Origin: Candidatus Omnitrophota bacterium | Lineage (GTDB): Bacteria; Omnitrophota; Gorgyraeia; 2-01-FULL-45-10 | Assembly (NCBI GenBank): GCA_026387135.1 | Contig: JAPLMH010000065.1 | Location: forward strand, 1-5,498 | DNA length: 5,498 nucleotides | Direction of reading: 5' to 3' | In this document: positions 1 through 5,498 of the stretch, one piece after another | Numbering within the stretch: position 1 is the first letter of the stretch | How the letters are laid out: every line of letters starts with the position of its first letter | Made by a program: the position numbers and the translations under genes | The notes under the pieces: generated by a model | Told to the model about the DNA's origin: nothing | The model's input: only the letters and a program-made list of their open reading frames with translations | Databases searched by the model: none

Positions 1-1
1 A

Positions 2-901
2 CCGGCCCAGATCGTTGTATCGAACGGCGCCAAGCACTCGCTCTACAACATATTCCAGGCGATATGCGAAGAGGGTGATGAGGTCATCATCCCGGCACCC
101 TACTGGTTGAGCTATCCCGCCATGGTCAATATGGCGGAAGCAAAGAGCGTATTTGCGCCTACGAGCGCTTCAAACAACTTTAAGTTGACCGAAAAGGACC
201 TGGCATCCAAAATTACGGCCAAGACCAGGTGCCTGGTACTTAACAGTCCGTCTAACCCCACAGGCTCTCTGTATGGAATGGATGAGCTTAAGATGGTCGC
301 CAGGCTCGCAGTTAAACATAAATTTTATGTCATAAGTGATGAGATCTATGAAAAGCTGGTCTATGATAATAAGCCGTACGTCTCCATAGGCTCGCTGGGG
401 AAAGATATACACGACCTGACTATAACGGTGAACGGAGTATCGAAGAGCTATTCCATGACCGGCTGGCGCATAGGTTATGCCGCGGGACCCATTGAGGTCA
501 TGAAAGCGATAGCTAACGTGCAGAGCCATGCTACCTCCAACCCCTGTTCAATAAGCCAGAAAGCGACACTTGCCGGATTGGAAGGCGATCAAAAATTTAT
601 ATCGGATATGAGGGCGGAGTTCCAGAAGAGGCGAGACCTGATGGTCTCGCGCTTAAACAGTATGAAGAATATATCCTGCATCAAACCGGAAGGCGCTTTC
701 TATGTATTCTGCGACATATCGAAATTCAAACAGGGATCGGCAAAGATAGCCAACAGGCTGCTTGAAGAGGCCAGAGTTGCTGTGATACCGGGAGAGCCTT
801 TTGGAGCCGATTCATTCATAAGGTTCAGCTTCGCAACAAGCGTAGGGGCGATAAATAAGGGCCTCGACAGGATTGAGGAGTGGGCAAATAAAAATGGCTA
901 G
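2..901 (+). CDS. Aspartate aminotransferase-type class I PLP aminotransferase, 5'-truncated by the window edge
   Basis: This is a cytosolic PLP enzyme that most likely transfers amino groups between aspartate/oxaloacetate and glutamate/2-oxoglutarate. The frame is open from base 2 to the TAG at 899-901, giving 299 residues. Family members are about 390-400 residues, so about 100 N-terminal residues lie upstream. Class I landmarks appear in order: NGAKHSLYN near the left edge, the APYW segment, the NSPSNPTG cofactor/substrate motif (bases about 242-265), SDEIYE (335-352) with the Asp that contacts the PLP pyridine nitrogen, VSKSYSMTGWRIGY with the Schiff-base Lys at 443-445, and RFSF with the substrate-carboxylate Arg at 821-823. 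The TTG at 107 is only an internal codon, because homologous sequence continues upstream of it. The gene overlaps the next one by 8 nt. Oxaloacetate and 2-oxoglutarate, made by downstream enzymes, are its expected substrates, which fits aspartate specificity. Other class I specificities, such as broad-range or 2-aminoadipate aminotransferase, cannot be excluded from sequence alone. Confidence 0.93.
   Translation, partial: PAQIVVSNGAKHSLYNIFQAICEEGDEVIIPAPYWLSYPAMVNMAEAKSVFAPTSASNNFKLTEKDLASKITAKTRCLVLNSPSNPTGSLYGMDELKMVARLAVKHKFYVISDEIYEKLVYDNKPYVSIGSLGKDIHDLTITVNGVSKSYSMTGWRIGYAAGPIEVMKAIANVQSHATSNPCSISQKATLAGLEGDQKFISDMRAEFQKRRDLMVSRLNSMKNISCIKPEGAFYVFCDISKFKQGSAKIANRLLEEARVAVIPGEPFGADSFIRFSFATSVGAINKGLDRIEEWANKNG
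875..880 (+). promoter_or_regulatory. Ribosome binding site for the hydro-lyase large subunit
   Basis: A GAGGAG Shine-Dalgarno core lies inside the end of the aminotransferase gene. It is 13 nt upstream of the ATG at 894, which is longer than usual. No closer purine-rich site is seen. The only in-frame earlier start codon, TTG at 873, overlaps this site and would add a non-homologous seven-residue leader, so the ATG at 894 is preferred. Confidence 0.5.
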
Positions 902-2159
902 CACTATAGCTGAAAAGATATTATCAAATCATTGCGGCAAAGATGTAAGAGCAGGCGACATATCGGTCTGCGACGTGGACTTCTGTTTTGGCCAGGACGG
1001 GACAAGCTCTATCGTCATAGACAGCTTCAGGAAGCTCGGCCTCGGTAAGGTCTTCGACAAAAATAAGTTCTGCATGGTGATCGACCACTCCGCGCCGAGT
1101 CCCAATATCGGGGTCTCCGAGATCCATAAGAAGATGAGGACATTCGCAAAAGAGTTCGATCTTGGGCTGTATGACTCCGGATGCGGGGTCTGCCACCAGA
1201 TAGTCCCGCAATACGGGCACGTAACATGCGGCGACCTCGTTTTGGGAGCGGATTCCCATACCTGCACTTATGGAGCGATAAATGTATTTTCCACCGGCGT
1301 GGGGTCGACAGATATAGCCATTACGCTGGCAAGCGGCAAGAACTGGTTTAAGGTCCCTGAGACTATCAAAGTCATCGTAAAGGGCAAGCTGCCTGTTGGG
1401 GTATACTCAAAAGATATAATATTGCATATTGCCAAAGATATAGGTTCTAACGGCGCCACATACAAGTCAGTGGAATTTTACGGCGAAGCCATATCGGACT
1501 TGAGCGTCGATGCACGTCTGACGATATCGAATATGGCGGTCGAGATAGGAGCCAAAATAGGCATAATGGAGGCGGATAACAAAGTATTGAAGTGGGTTGC
1601 CGGGAAATCGAAGAGAGCGCCCAAACCCGTCCAGGCGGATATCGGCGCGCGATACGTAGCGGTGAAGGAGTATGATATATCGAAGCTGTCGCCGCAAATA
1701 GCGAAACCGCATGCTGTAGACAATGTTTCGGATGTCGGAGAGCTTGCCCAGCAAAGGATAGACCAGGCATTTCTGGGCACATGCACCAATGGGCGGCTTG
1801 AAGACCTGGAGATCGCGGCAAAGATACTGAAGAGGAATAAAGTTAATCCGGAAGTAAAGTTTATCATAGCTCCCGCCTCAAGGGAGATATTTCTCGAGGC
1901 TTCGAAGAAGGGCCTGATCGATATATTCATAGAGGCGGGCTGCGTCGTGGTAGGTCCTGGCTGCGGGCCGTGCGTAGGCACGCATAACGGGATCCTGGCC
2001 GACGGAGAGGTCGCTATATCCACCGCGAACAGGAATTTTAAGGGGAGGATGGGGAACCCGAATTCGTTCATCTATCTTGCATCTCCGGCGACGGTTGCCG
2101 CATCCGCCATAAAGGGGAGTATCGCCGACCCGAGAGAATATAAGAAGAGGCTCTCATGA
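894..2159 (+). CDS. Large (iron-sulfur) subunit of a two-protein aconitase/3-isopropylmalate dehydratase-family hydro-lyase, probable aconitase role
   Basis: The 421-residue product is the usual length for the split LeuC/homoaconitase large subunit. The family carries a [4Fe-4S] cluster and isomerises a hydroxy-acid by dehydration and rehydration. Visible landmarks are MASTIAEKIL at the N-terminus, the DH of VIDHSAP, CHQ at 100-102, GADSHT at 118-123, GTCTNGR with cluster Cys297, GPGCGPC with Cys357 and Cys360, and the NRNFKGR active-site segment at 379-385 with two Arg. All three cluster cysteines and both Arg are present, so the protein should be active. It needs the small subunit encoded next, whose ATG overlaps this stop as ATGA. 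By family it would be labelled leuC. The isocitrate dehydrogenase and malate dehydrogenase in the same operon, and the Arg in the small-subunit loop, lead me to infer citrate to isocitrate instead. Isopropylmalate or homoaconitate remain possible, and no leuA or leuB is in view. Residue 97 is Cys, where I recall Glu in many LeuC proteins and Ser in aconitase. Confidence 0.9.
   Translation: MASTIAEKILSNHCGKDVRAGDISVCDVDFCFGQDGTSSIVIDSFRKLGLGKVFDKNKFCMVIDHSAPSPNIGVSEIHKKMRTFAKEFDLGLYDSGCGVCHQIVPQYGHVTCGDLVLGADSHTCTYGAINVFSTGVGSTDIAITLASGKNWFKVPETIKVIVKGKLPVGVYSKDIILHIAKDIGSNGATYKSVEFYGEAISDLSVDARLTISNMAVEIGAKIGIMEADNKVLKWVAGKSKRAPKPVQADIGARYVAVKEYDISKLSPQIAKPHAVDNVSDVGELAQQRIDQAFLGTCTNGRLEDLEIAAKILKRNKVNPEVKFIIAPASREIFLEASKKGLIDIFIEAGCVVVGPGCGPCVGTHNGILADGEVAISTANRNFKGRMGNPNSFIYLASPATVAASAIKGSIADPREYKKRLS
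2142..2150 (+). promoter_or_regulatory. Ribosome binding site for the hydro-lyase small subunit
   Basis: The purine-rich AAGAAGAGG lies 5 nt upstream of the ATG at 2156, inside the last codons of the large subunit. It fixes the start at 2156 and so shows that the lysine-rich leader of the small subunit is really translated. There is no other ATG, GTG or TTG in frame before the conserved domain. Confidence 0.65.
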
Positions 2160-2755
2160 AGAAGGCTAAAAGATCAAAAGCTCGCAAGGCCGTAAATAAA
2201 AAGAAAAAACTTAAAGTCGCCGAAGAGGTAAAGGCGCCCGTCTTAACTCAGCACTTTGCCAGACGACTGAAGGTCCAGGACAATATCAATACGGATTACG
2301 TCATCTCAGGAAGGTACAAGTTCAGGATCCAGGATCCTAAAGAGCTTTGCAAGCATATATTTGAGGATATAGACCCGGAATTTGCGGCGCGTGTCAGGAA
2401 GGGCGATATACTTGTGGCCGGCGAAAATTTCGGGTGTGGTTCGTCCAGGGAGCAGGCGCCTCAGTCACTAAAGACGGCGGGATTCTACGCTGTGATCGCG
2501 AAAAGCTTTGCCAGGATATTCTACAGGAACGCTTTCAATATCGGCCTCATGCTGATCGAATGCAATACCGGATTTATCGATGACGGTGATACTGTGGAAC
2601 TTGACATAGAAAGAGGAAAATTAAAAGATGTAAGTAAGGGATTAGTCTTCGATGTAAAGCCGATACCATATGTGATGAAGAAGCTGTTGGAAGACGGCGG
2701 AGTAATAGAGCACTTTAAGAAATATGGGGGATTTTCGTTCCATGAGCAAACATAA
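2156..2755 (+). CDS. Small subunit of the aconitase/3-isopropylmalate dehydratase-family hydro-lyase, with a lysine-rich N-terminal extension
   Basis: The 199-residue product is the swivel-domain partner of the preceding large subunit and carries the catalytic serine and substrate-recognition loop. Conserved parts are DNINTD at 42-47, the recognition loop SGRYKFRIQDP at 51-61, GENFGCGSSREQAP at 89-102 (the base Ser and Arg98), and the KSFARIFYRNAFNIGL helix region at 116-131. Family small subunits are about 160-170 residues. The excess is an N-terminal tail of about 35 residues in which 13 of the first 26 are Lys or Arg. In homoaconitases and aconitases an Arg in the loop binds the extra carboxylate, while isopropylmalate isomerases have hydrophobic residues there. 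Here the loop holds Lys-Phe-Arg at 55-57, like the LKFR of mitochondrial aconitase as I recall it. That supports citrate/isocitrate as substrate by inference. The start is fixed by the ATGA overlap and a good ribosome binding site. The gene overlaps the next by 14 nt. The label leuD would follow from family alone. Confidence 0.9.
   Translation: MKKAKRSKARKAVNKKKKLKVAEEVKAPVLTQHFARRLKVQDNINTDYVISGRYKFRIQDPKELCKHIFEDIDPEFAARVRKGDILVAGENFGCGSSREQAPQSLKTAGFYAVIAKSFARIFYRNAFNIGLMLIECNTGFIDDGDTVELDIERGKLKDVSKGLVFDVKPIPYVMKKLLEDGGVIEHFKKYGGFSFHEQT
2726..2731 (+). promoter_or_regulatory. Ribosome binding site deciding the isocitrate dehydrogenase start
   Basis: GGGGGA ends 10 nt before the ATG at 2742. 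An earlier in-frame ATG at 2724 overlaps this site and has only a weak AAGAA upstream. It would add the six residues MGDFRS, which lie outside the conserved fold. The ATG at 2742, giving MSKHNITLIPGDGIGPE, is therefore preferred. Confidence 0.55.
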
Positions 2756-3827
2756 TATCACTTTGATCCCGGGAGATGGCATAGGGCCGGAGCTTGCCGA
2801 TGCGGCGAAGAGATGCGTGGATGCGCTCTCTCTCGATATCAAATGGGAAGTTGTGCCGGCAGGCCTGGATGCTATAGAAAAATATAAGACGCCTCTACCA
2901 GCGCATACTCTAGATTCCATAAGAAAGAACAAAGTGGCCATAAAGGGCCCCATCACGACACCGGTCGGAACAGGCTTCAGGAGCGTGAATGTGGAGCTCA
3001 GAAAGACGCTCGACCTGTATGCCTGCTTGAGGCCTTGCAAAACCTATAAAGGGGTCCGTTCGAAATACGACAACATAGACCTGGTTATAGTCAGGGAGAA
3101 TACCGAAGATCTTTATGCGGGCATAGAATTCGAAAAGGGATTACAGGATACCAAGGATCTGATAGTGACCCTTGAGAAGATGAGTCAAAAGAAGATAAAG
3201 CCGAACTCGGCCATAAGCATAAAGCCTATATCCGTAGAAGGCACAAAGAGGATAGTGAAGTTCGCTTTCGAGTATGCGCTGAAGAACAACAGGAAGAAGG
3301 TCACGGCCGTCCATAAAGCGAATATCATGAAGTTCACTGACGGATTATTCCTTGAGGTCGCCCGGGATGTGGCTAAAGGTTATGAAGGCAGGATAGCCTT
3401 TGAGGCCAGGATAGTGGACAATATGTGTATGCAGCTTGTACAGAAACCTGAGGATTATGATGTGCTGGTCCTGCCGAATCTTTACGGCGATATAATCTCG
3501 GATCTTGCGGCTGGGCTCATAGGCGGGCTGGGCGTAGCGCCCGGAGCCAATATCGGCAACGGCATAGCCGTATTTGAGCCTACCCATGGCAGCGCCCCGA
3601 AATACAAAGGCATGAATAAGACGAATCCTACGGCTATCATACTTTCGGCCGTACTGATGTTAAAATATATAGGCGAAGAGAAGGCTGCCAACCGGCTCGA
3701 TTCTGCGGTCGCATCAGTGATCGCGGAGGGTAAATTCGTTACATATGATCTTAAGAGTGATAGAAACGATCCCACCGCGGTCGGGACTAAAGAGATGGCC
3801 GACGCGATAATAAAGAAGATTAAATGA
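2742..3827 (+). CDS. Isocitrate dehydrogenase (beta-decarboxylating dehydrogenase family)
   Basis: The 361-residue cytosolic, probably homodimeric enzyme oxidises isocitrate to 2-oxoglutarate and CO2 with a divalent metal. The fold starts with IPGDGIGPE at 9-17. GFRSVNVELRK at 78-88 contains Ser81, Asn83 and Arg87. These match the Ser-x-Asn-x3-Arg set that binds isocitrate in E. coli Icd and argue against isopropylmalate or homoisocitrate dehydrogenase. Further landmarks are Arg97, RENTEDLYAG at 118-127 with catalytic Tyr125, Lys192 in VHKANIMKFTDG, and metal-binding Asp227, Asp250 and Asp254 (VDNM and YGDIISD). Overall it looks like the short NAD-type isocitrate dehydrogenases. However, the cofactor loop reads HGSAPKY at 282-288 with Lys287-Tyr288, and Tyr335 is also present, as in NADP enzymes, while Ser339 replaces the NADP-contacting Arg. 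Cofactor preference is therefore unclear. Its substrate would come from the two preceding genes. Its TGA overlaps the next ATG (ATGA). Confidence 0.9.
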   Translation: MSKHNITLIPGDGIGPELADAAKRCVDALSLDIKWEVVPAGLDAIEKYKTPLPAHTLDSIRKNKVAIKGPITTPVGTGFRSVNVELRKTLDLYACLRPCKTYKGVRSKYDNIDLVIVRENTEDLYAGIEFEKGLQDTKDLIVTLEKMSQKKIKPNSAISIKPISVEGTKRIVKFAFEYALKNNRKKVTAVHKANIMKFTDGLFLEVARDVAKGYEGRIAFEARIVDNMCMQLVQKPEDYDVLVLPNLYGDIISDLAAGLIGGLGVAPGANIGNGIAVFEPTHGSAPKYKGMNKTNPTAIILSAVLMLKYIGEEKAANRLDSAVASVIAEGKFVTYDLKSDRNDPTAVGTKEMADAIIKKIK

Positions 3828-4747
3828 CAAAGAAAGTATCCATTATAGGGGCAGGCGCGGTAGGAGCCACTCTGGCTCATCGTGTGCTGGAAAGCGGCAT
3901 AGCTGATGTAGTCCTGTTGGATATATTCAAGAACATAGCGCTGGGCAAGGCTATGGATCTTTCAGATGCATCTGCCGTAGTAGCCCACGAACGCACCATT
4001 ATCGGCACAGATGATTACAAAGATATAGAGTCTTCCGACATAGTCGTTATCACCGCCGGATTGCCGAGAAAACCAGGGATGACCAGGGACGAGCTCATCT
4101 CGAAGAATGCCGGAATAATAAAAGACGTTGCGCTCAAGGTCAAAACCCACGCGCCCAAGTCGATCATAATAGTAGTGACGAATCCGTTAGACGTGATGAC
4201 ATATCTTACGTACAAAATTACCGGCTTTTCTAAAAATAGAGTGATCGGAATGGCAGGTCTTTTAGATGGCTCAAGATTCATATATTTAATAGCAAGTGCG
4301 CTGGGAGTGCCGAGGTCCTCGGTAGAAACCTATGTCCTGGGAAGCCATGGCGACACAATGGTCCCGTTGATCTCAAAGACTAAAGTTGACGGTAAGCCGG
4401 TGACCGAGGTCATGGATAAAGCAAAACTCCAGGCGATAGTAAAGCGGACCTGTGACCGAGGCGCTGAGATAGTCTCGCTATTCGGCTCAGGAAGCGCATT
4501 CTATTCACCAAGCGCGGCTGTATTCAAGATGATAGAGTCTATTCTTAAAGACAAGAAAGAGACTGTTGCCGCTTCCGCTTATCTTGAAGGGGAGTATGGA
4601 CTCAACGATCTTTATATAGGTGTTCCGTGCAAGATAGGTAAAGACGGTATAGAAAAAATAGTAGAGTTCGATATTTCGGCAGACGAGAAGGCGGCACTTG
4701 CAAGATCTGCAGAGGCTATTAAGGTTTTAAATAAGCTATTGCAATGA
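3824..4747 (+). CDS. mdh: Malate dehydrogenase, LDH-like type, NAD-dependent
   Basis: The 307-residue cytosolic enzyme interconverts malate and oxaloacetate with NAD(H). It has the length of the LDH-like malate dehydrogenases found in many bacteria and archaea. The Rossmann glycine motif GAGAVGAT lies at 9-16. Asp33 at the end of the second strand (LLDI) indicates NAD rather than NADP. The specificity loop GLPRKPGMTRDEL (79-91) has Arg82 where lactate dehydrogenases carry Gln, which points to malate. Arg88, Asn120 (VTNPLD), Asp148 and Arg151 (LLDGSRF) and the proton-relay His175 (GSHGDTMVP) complete the active site. The ATG at 3824 overlaps the preceding stop. A weak AAAGAAG lies 5 nt upstream. 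The product oxaloacetate is the substrate expected for the aminotransferase at the left end, so the operon can make aspartate from malate. The active site is complete, with no sign of damage. Confidence 0.95.
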   Translation: MTKKVSIIGAGAVGATLAHRVLESGIADVVLLDIFKNIALGKAMDLSDASAVVAHERTIIGTDDYKDIESSDIVVITAGLPRKPGMTRDELISKNAGIIKDVALKVKTHAPKSIIIVVTNPLDVMTYLTYKITGFSKNRVIGMAGLLDGSRFIYLIASALGVPRSSVETYVLGSHGDTMVPLISKTKVDGKPVTEVMDKAKLQAIVKRTCDRGAEIVSLFGSGSAFYSPSAAVFKMIESILKDKKETVAASAYLEGEYGLNDLYIGVPCKIGKDGIEKIVEFDISADEKAALARSAEAIKVLNKLLQ

Positions 4748-5498
4748 AAGCCTACGACCTCATCATCATAGGTTCAGGGCCCGGCGGTTATATAGCGGCT
4801 CTCTATGCTTCCCGCTTCAAAAAAAGCGTATGTGTCATGGAGAAGGCCGAGCTCGGCGGAACCTGCCTGAATAGAGGCTGCATACCCACAAAAGCGATGC
4901 TCCATTCGGCGTCGTTACTTTCCACAATAAAAGGATCCTCTGAATACGGCATAGAAGTTTCCGCAATTACTGTAAATTTTCCAGCTATCACCGCGCGCAA
5001 AGATCTGGCGGTCGCGCGCTTAAGAGCTGGAGTAGAGACTCTCTTTAAGGCAAACAAGATAGATCTGATGCACGGCGATGCAAAGCTTACCGGCGCGAAT
5101 ACCGTAACTGTCAATGGAGAAAAATACAGCGCCAAGGACATAATAATAGCTACGGGCTCCAGACCCGCGGCTCTGTCCGGTATACCATTCGACGAGAAGA
5201 GAATATATTCAAGCGACGGGATCTTCGGTTTAAAAGATATTCCCGATTCCATTACCATCGTGGGCGGAGGAGTCATAGGATGCGAGTTTGCAAGCCTCTT
5301 CAATGCGTTGGGCTCGAAGGTCGCTATAGTCGAGATATTGGACAGGCTATTGCCCGCGCAGTCTAAAGATATTTCCAGAAAGCTCGAGACCATATTCAAA
5401 AAAAGAGGCATAGATCTCCGCACATCCACGAAATTTGAGCCGGGATCGGAATCCCAAAAAATACTTGTGGCAGTGGGGCGCAAGCCCAATACGGAGGA
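4744..5498 (+). CDS. lpd: Dihydrolipoamide dehydrogenase (E3), 3'-truncated by the window edge
   Basis: This FAD enzyme reoxidises the dihydrolipoyl groups of 2-oxoacid dehydrogenase complexes or the glycine cleavage system and passes electrons to NAD. The open frame runs off the right edge after 251 codons. Family members are about 450-480 residues, so the C-terminal half, with the dimer interface and catalytic His-Glu, is not visible. Present are the FAD motif GSGPGG at 10-15, the redox disulfide GGTCLNRGCIPTK with Cys41 and Cys46, the ATGSRP segment at 136-141, the NAD motif GGGVIGCEFA at 174-183 with Glu197 after the second strand, and VAVGRKPNT at 242-250. The stretch between Thr229 and VAVGR is about 20 residues shorter than in typical E3. 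Translation probably depends on coupling: the ATG overlaps the malate dehydrogenase stop (ATGA) and no clear Shine-Dalgarno sequence is seen. The complex it serves is not in view. Mercuric or other disulfide reductases are less likely given the operon. Confidence 0.92.
   Translation, partial: MKAYDLIIIGSGPGGYIAALYASRFKKSVCVMEKAELGGTCLNRGCIPTKAMLHSASLLSTIKGSSEYGIEVSAITVNFPAITARKDLAVARLRAGVETLFKANKIDLMHGDAKLTGANTVTVNGEKYSAKDIIIATGSRPAALSGIPFDEKRIYSSDGIFGLKDIPDSITIVGGGVIGCEFASLFNALGSKVAIVEILDRLLPAQSKDISRKLETIFKKRGIDLRTSTKFEPGSESQKILVAVGRKPNTE

Noticed and set aside
1478..2071. Minus-strand open frame of 197 codons opposite the large-subunit gene
   Set aside because: It lies wholly within a well-conserved plus-strand gene and shows no recognisable domain or ribosome binding site, so it is a shadow.
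2197..2211. A-rich run with AAAAAAC that resembles a -1 frameshift slippery heptamer
   Set aside because: The reading frame splits it as AAA AAA C, not A AAA AAC as slippage needs. The zero frame continues into the conserved small-subunit domain, so no shift is required.
2325..2340. Short tandem CAGGATC repeat
   Set aside because: It is two copies of seven bases inside coding sequence for RIQDP, with no flanking pattern. Chance is enough to explain it.
2724..2741. Upstream in-frame ATG for isocitrate dehydrogenase
   Set aside because: It overlaps the likely Shine-Dalgarno site of the ATG at 2742 and adds six residues outside the family's conserved start.
2742..3827. 3-isopropylmalate dehydrogenase (leuB) as the identity of this gene, suggested by the LeuC/LeuD-like neighbours
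   Set aside because: The Ser81-x-Asn83-x3-Arg87 pattern and the overall sequence match isocitrate dehydrogenase. LeuB has hydrophobic residues in that helix.
4803..5489. Long minus-strand open frame of 228 codons opposite the E3 gene
   Set aside because: The plus strand carries an unmistakable dihydrolipoamide dehydrogenase with all motifs. The reverse translation resembles no family and is a codon-bias shadow.

Overview
The window is one tightly packed, entirely plus-strand gene cluster of central carbon metabolism. It holds six genes. The first is cut by the left edge and the last by the right edge. From left to right they are a class I aminotransferase of aspartate aminotransferase type (C-terminal three quarters), the large and small subunits of a two-protein aconitase/isopropylmalate isomerase-type hydro-lyase, an isocitrate dehydrogenase of the beta-decarboxylating family, an LDH-like malate dehydrogenase, and the N-terminal half of a dihydrolipoamide dehydrogenase (E3).

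There is no intergenic DNA. All five junctions overlap: 8 nt at 894-901, ATGA at 2156-2159, 14 nt at 2742-2755, ATGA at 3824-3827 and ATGA at 4744-4747. The genes are therefore almost certainly one transcript with coupled translation. No promoter, terminator, RNA gene, mobile element, CRISPR array or convincing repeat is visible. Both operon ends lie outside the window.

Read together, the genes form part of a TCA cycle linked to amino-acid synthesis. The hydro-lyase pair would turn citrate into isocitrate, the next enzyme would make 2-oxoglutarate, and malate dehydrogenase would interconvert malate and oxaloacetate. The aminotransferase would exchange oxaloacetate/glutamate with aspartate/2-oxoglutarate, and E3 would serve a 2-oxoacid dehydrogenase or glycine cleavage complex. 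By sequence family the large and small subunits would usually be labelled LeuC/LeuD. However, the neighbours and a Lys-Phe-Arg in the substrate-recognition loop of the small subunit argue for an aconitase (citrate/isocitrate) role. That is the main point of interest here.

Organism: bacterial, with intermediate GC, very frequent ATA (Ile) and AGG (Arg) codons, and streamlined operon structure. This looks like an uncultured candidate-phylum bacterium, with an Omnitrophota-like lineage as my best guess. That is an impression from codon style and protein flavour, not a demonstrated assignment. The enzymes are all predicted to be cytosolic, with no signal peptides or membrane segments.
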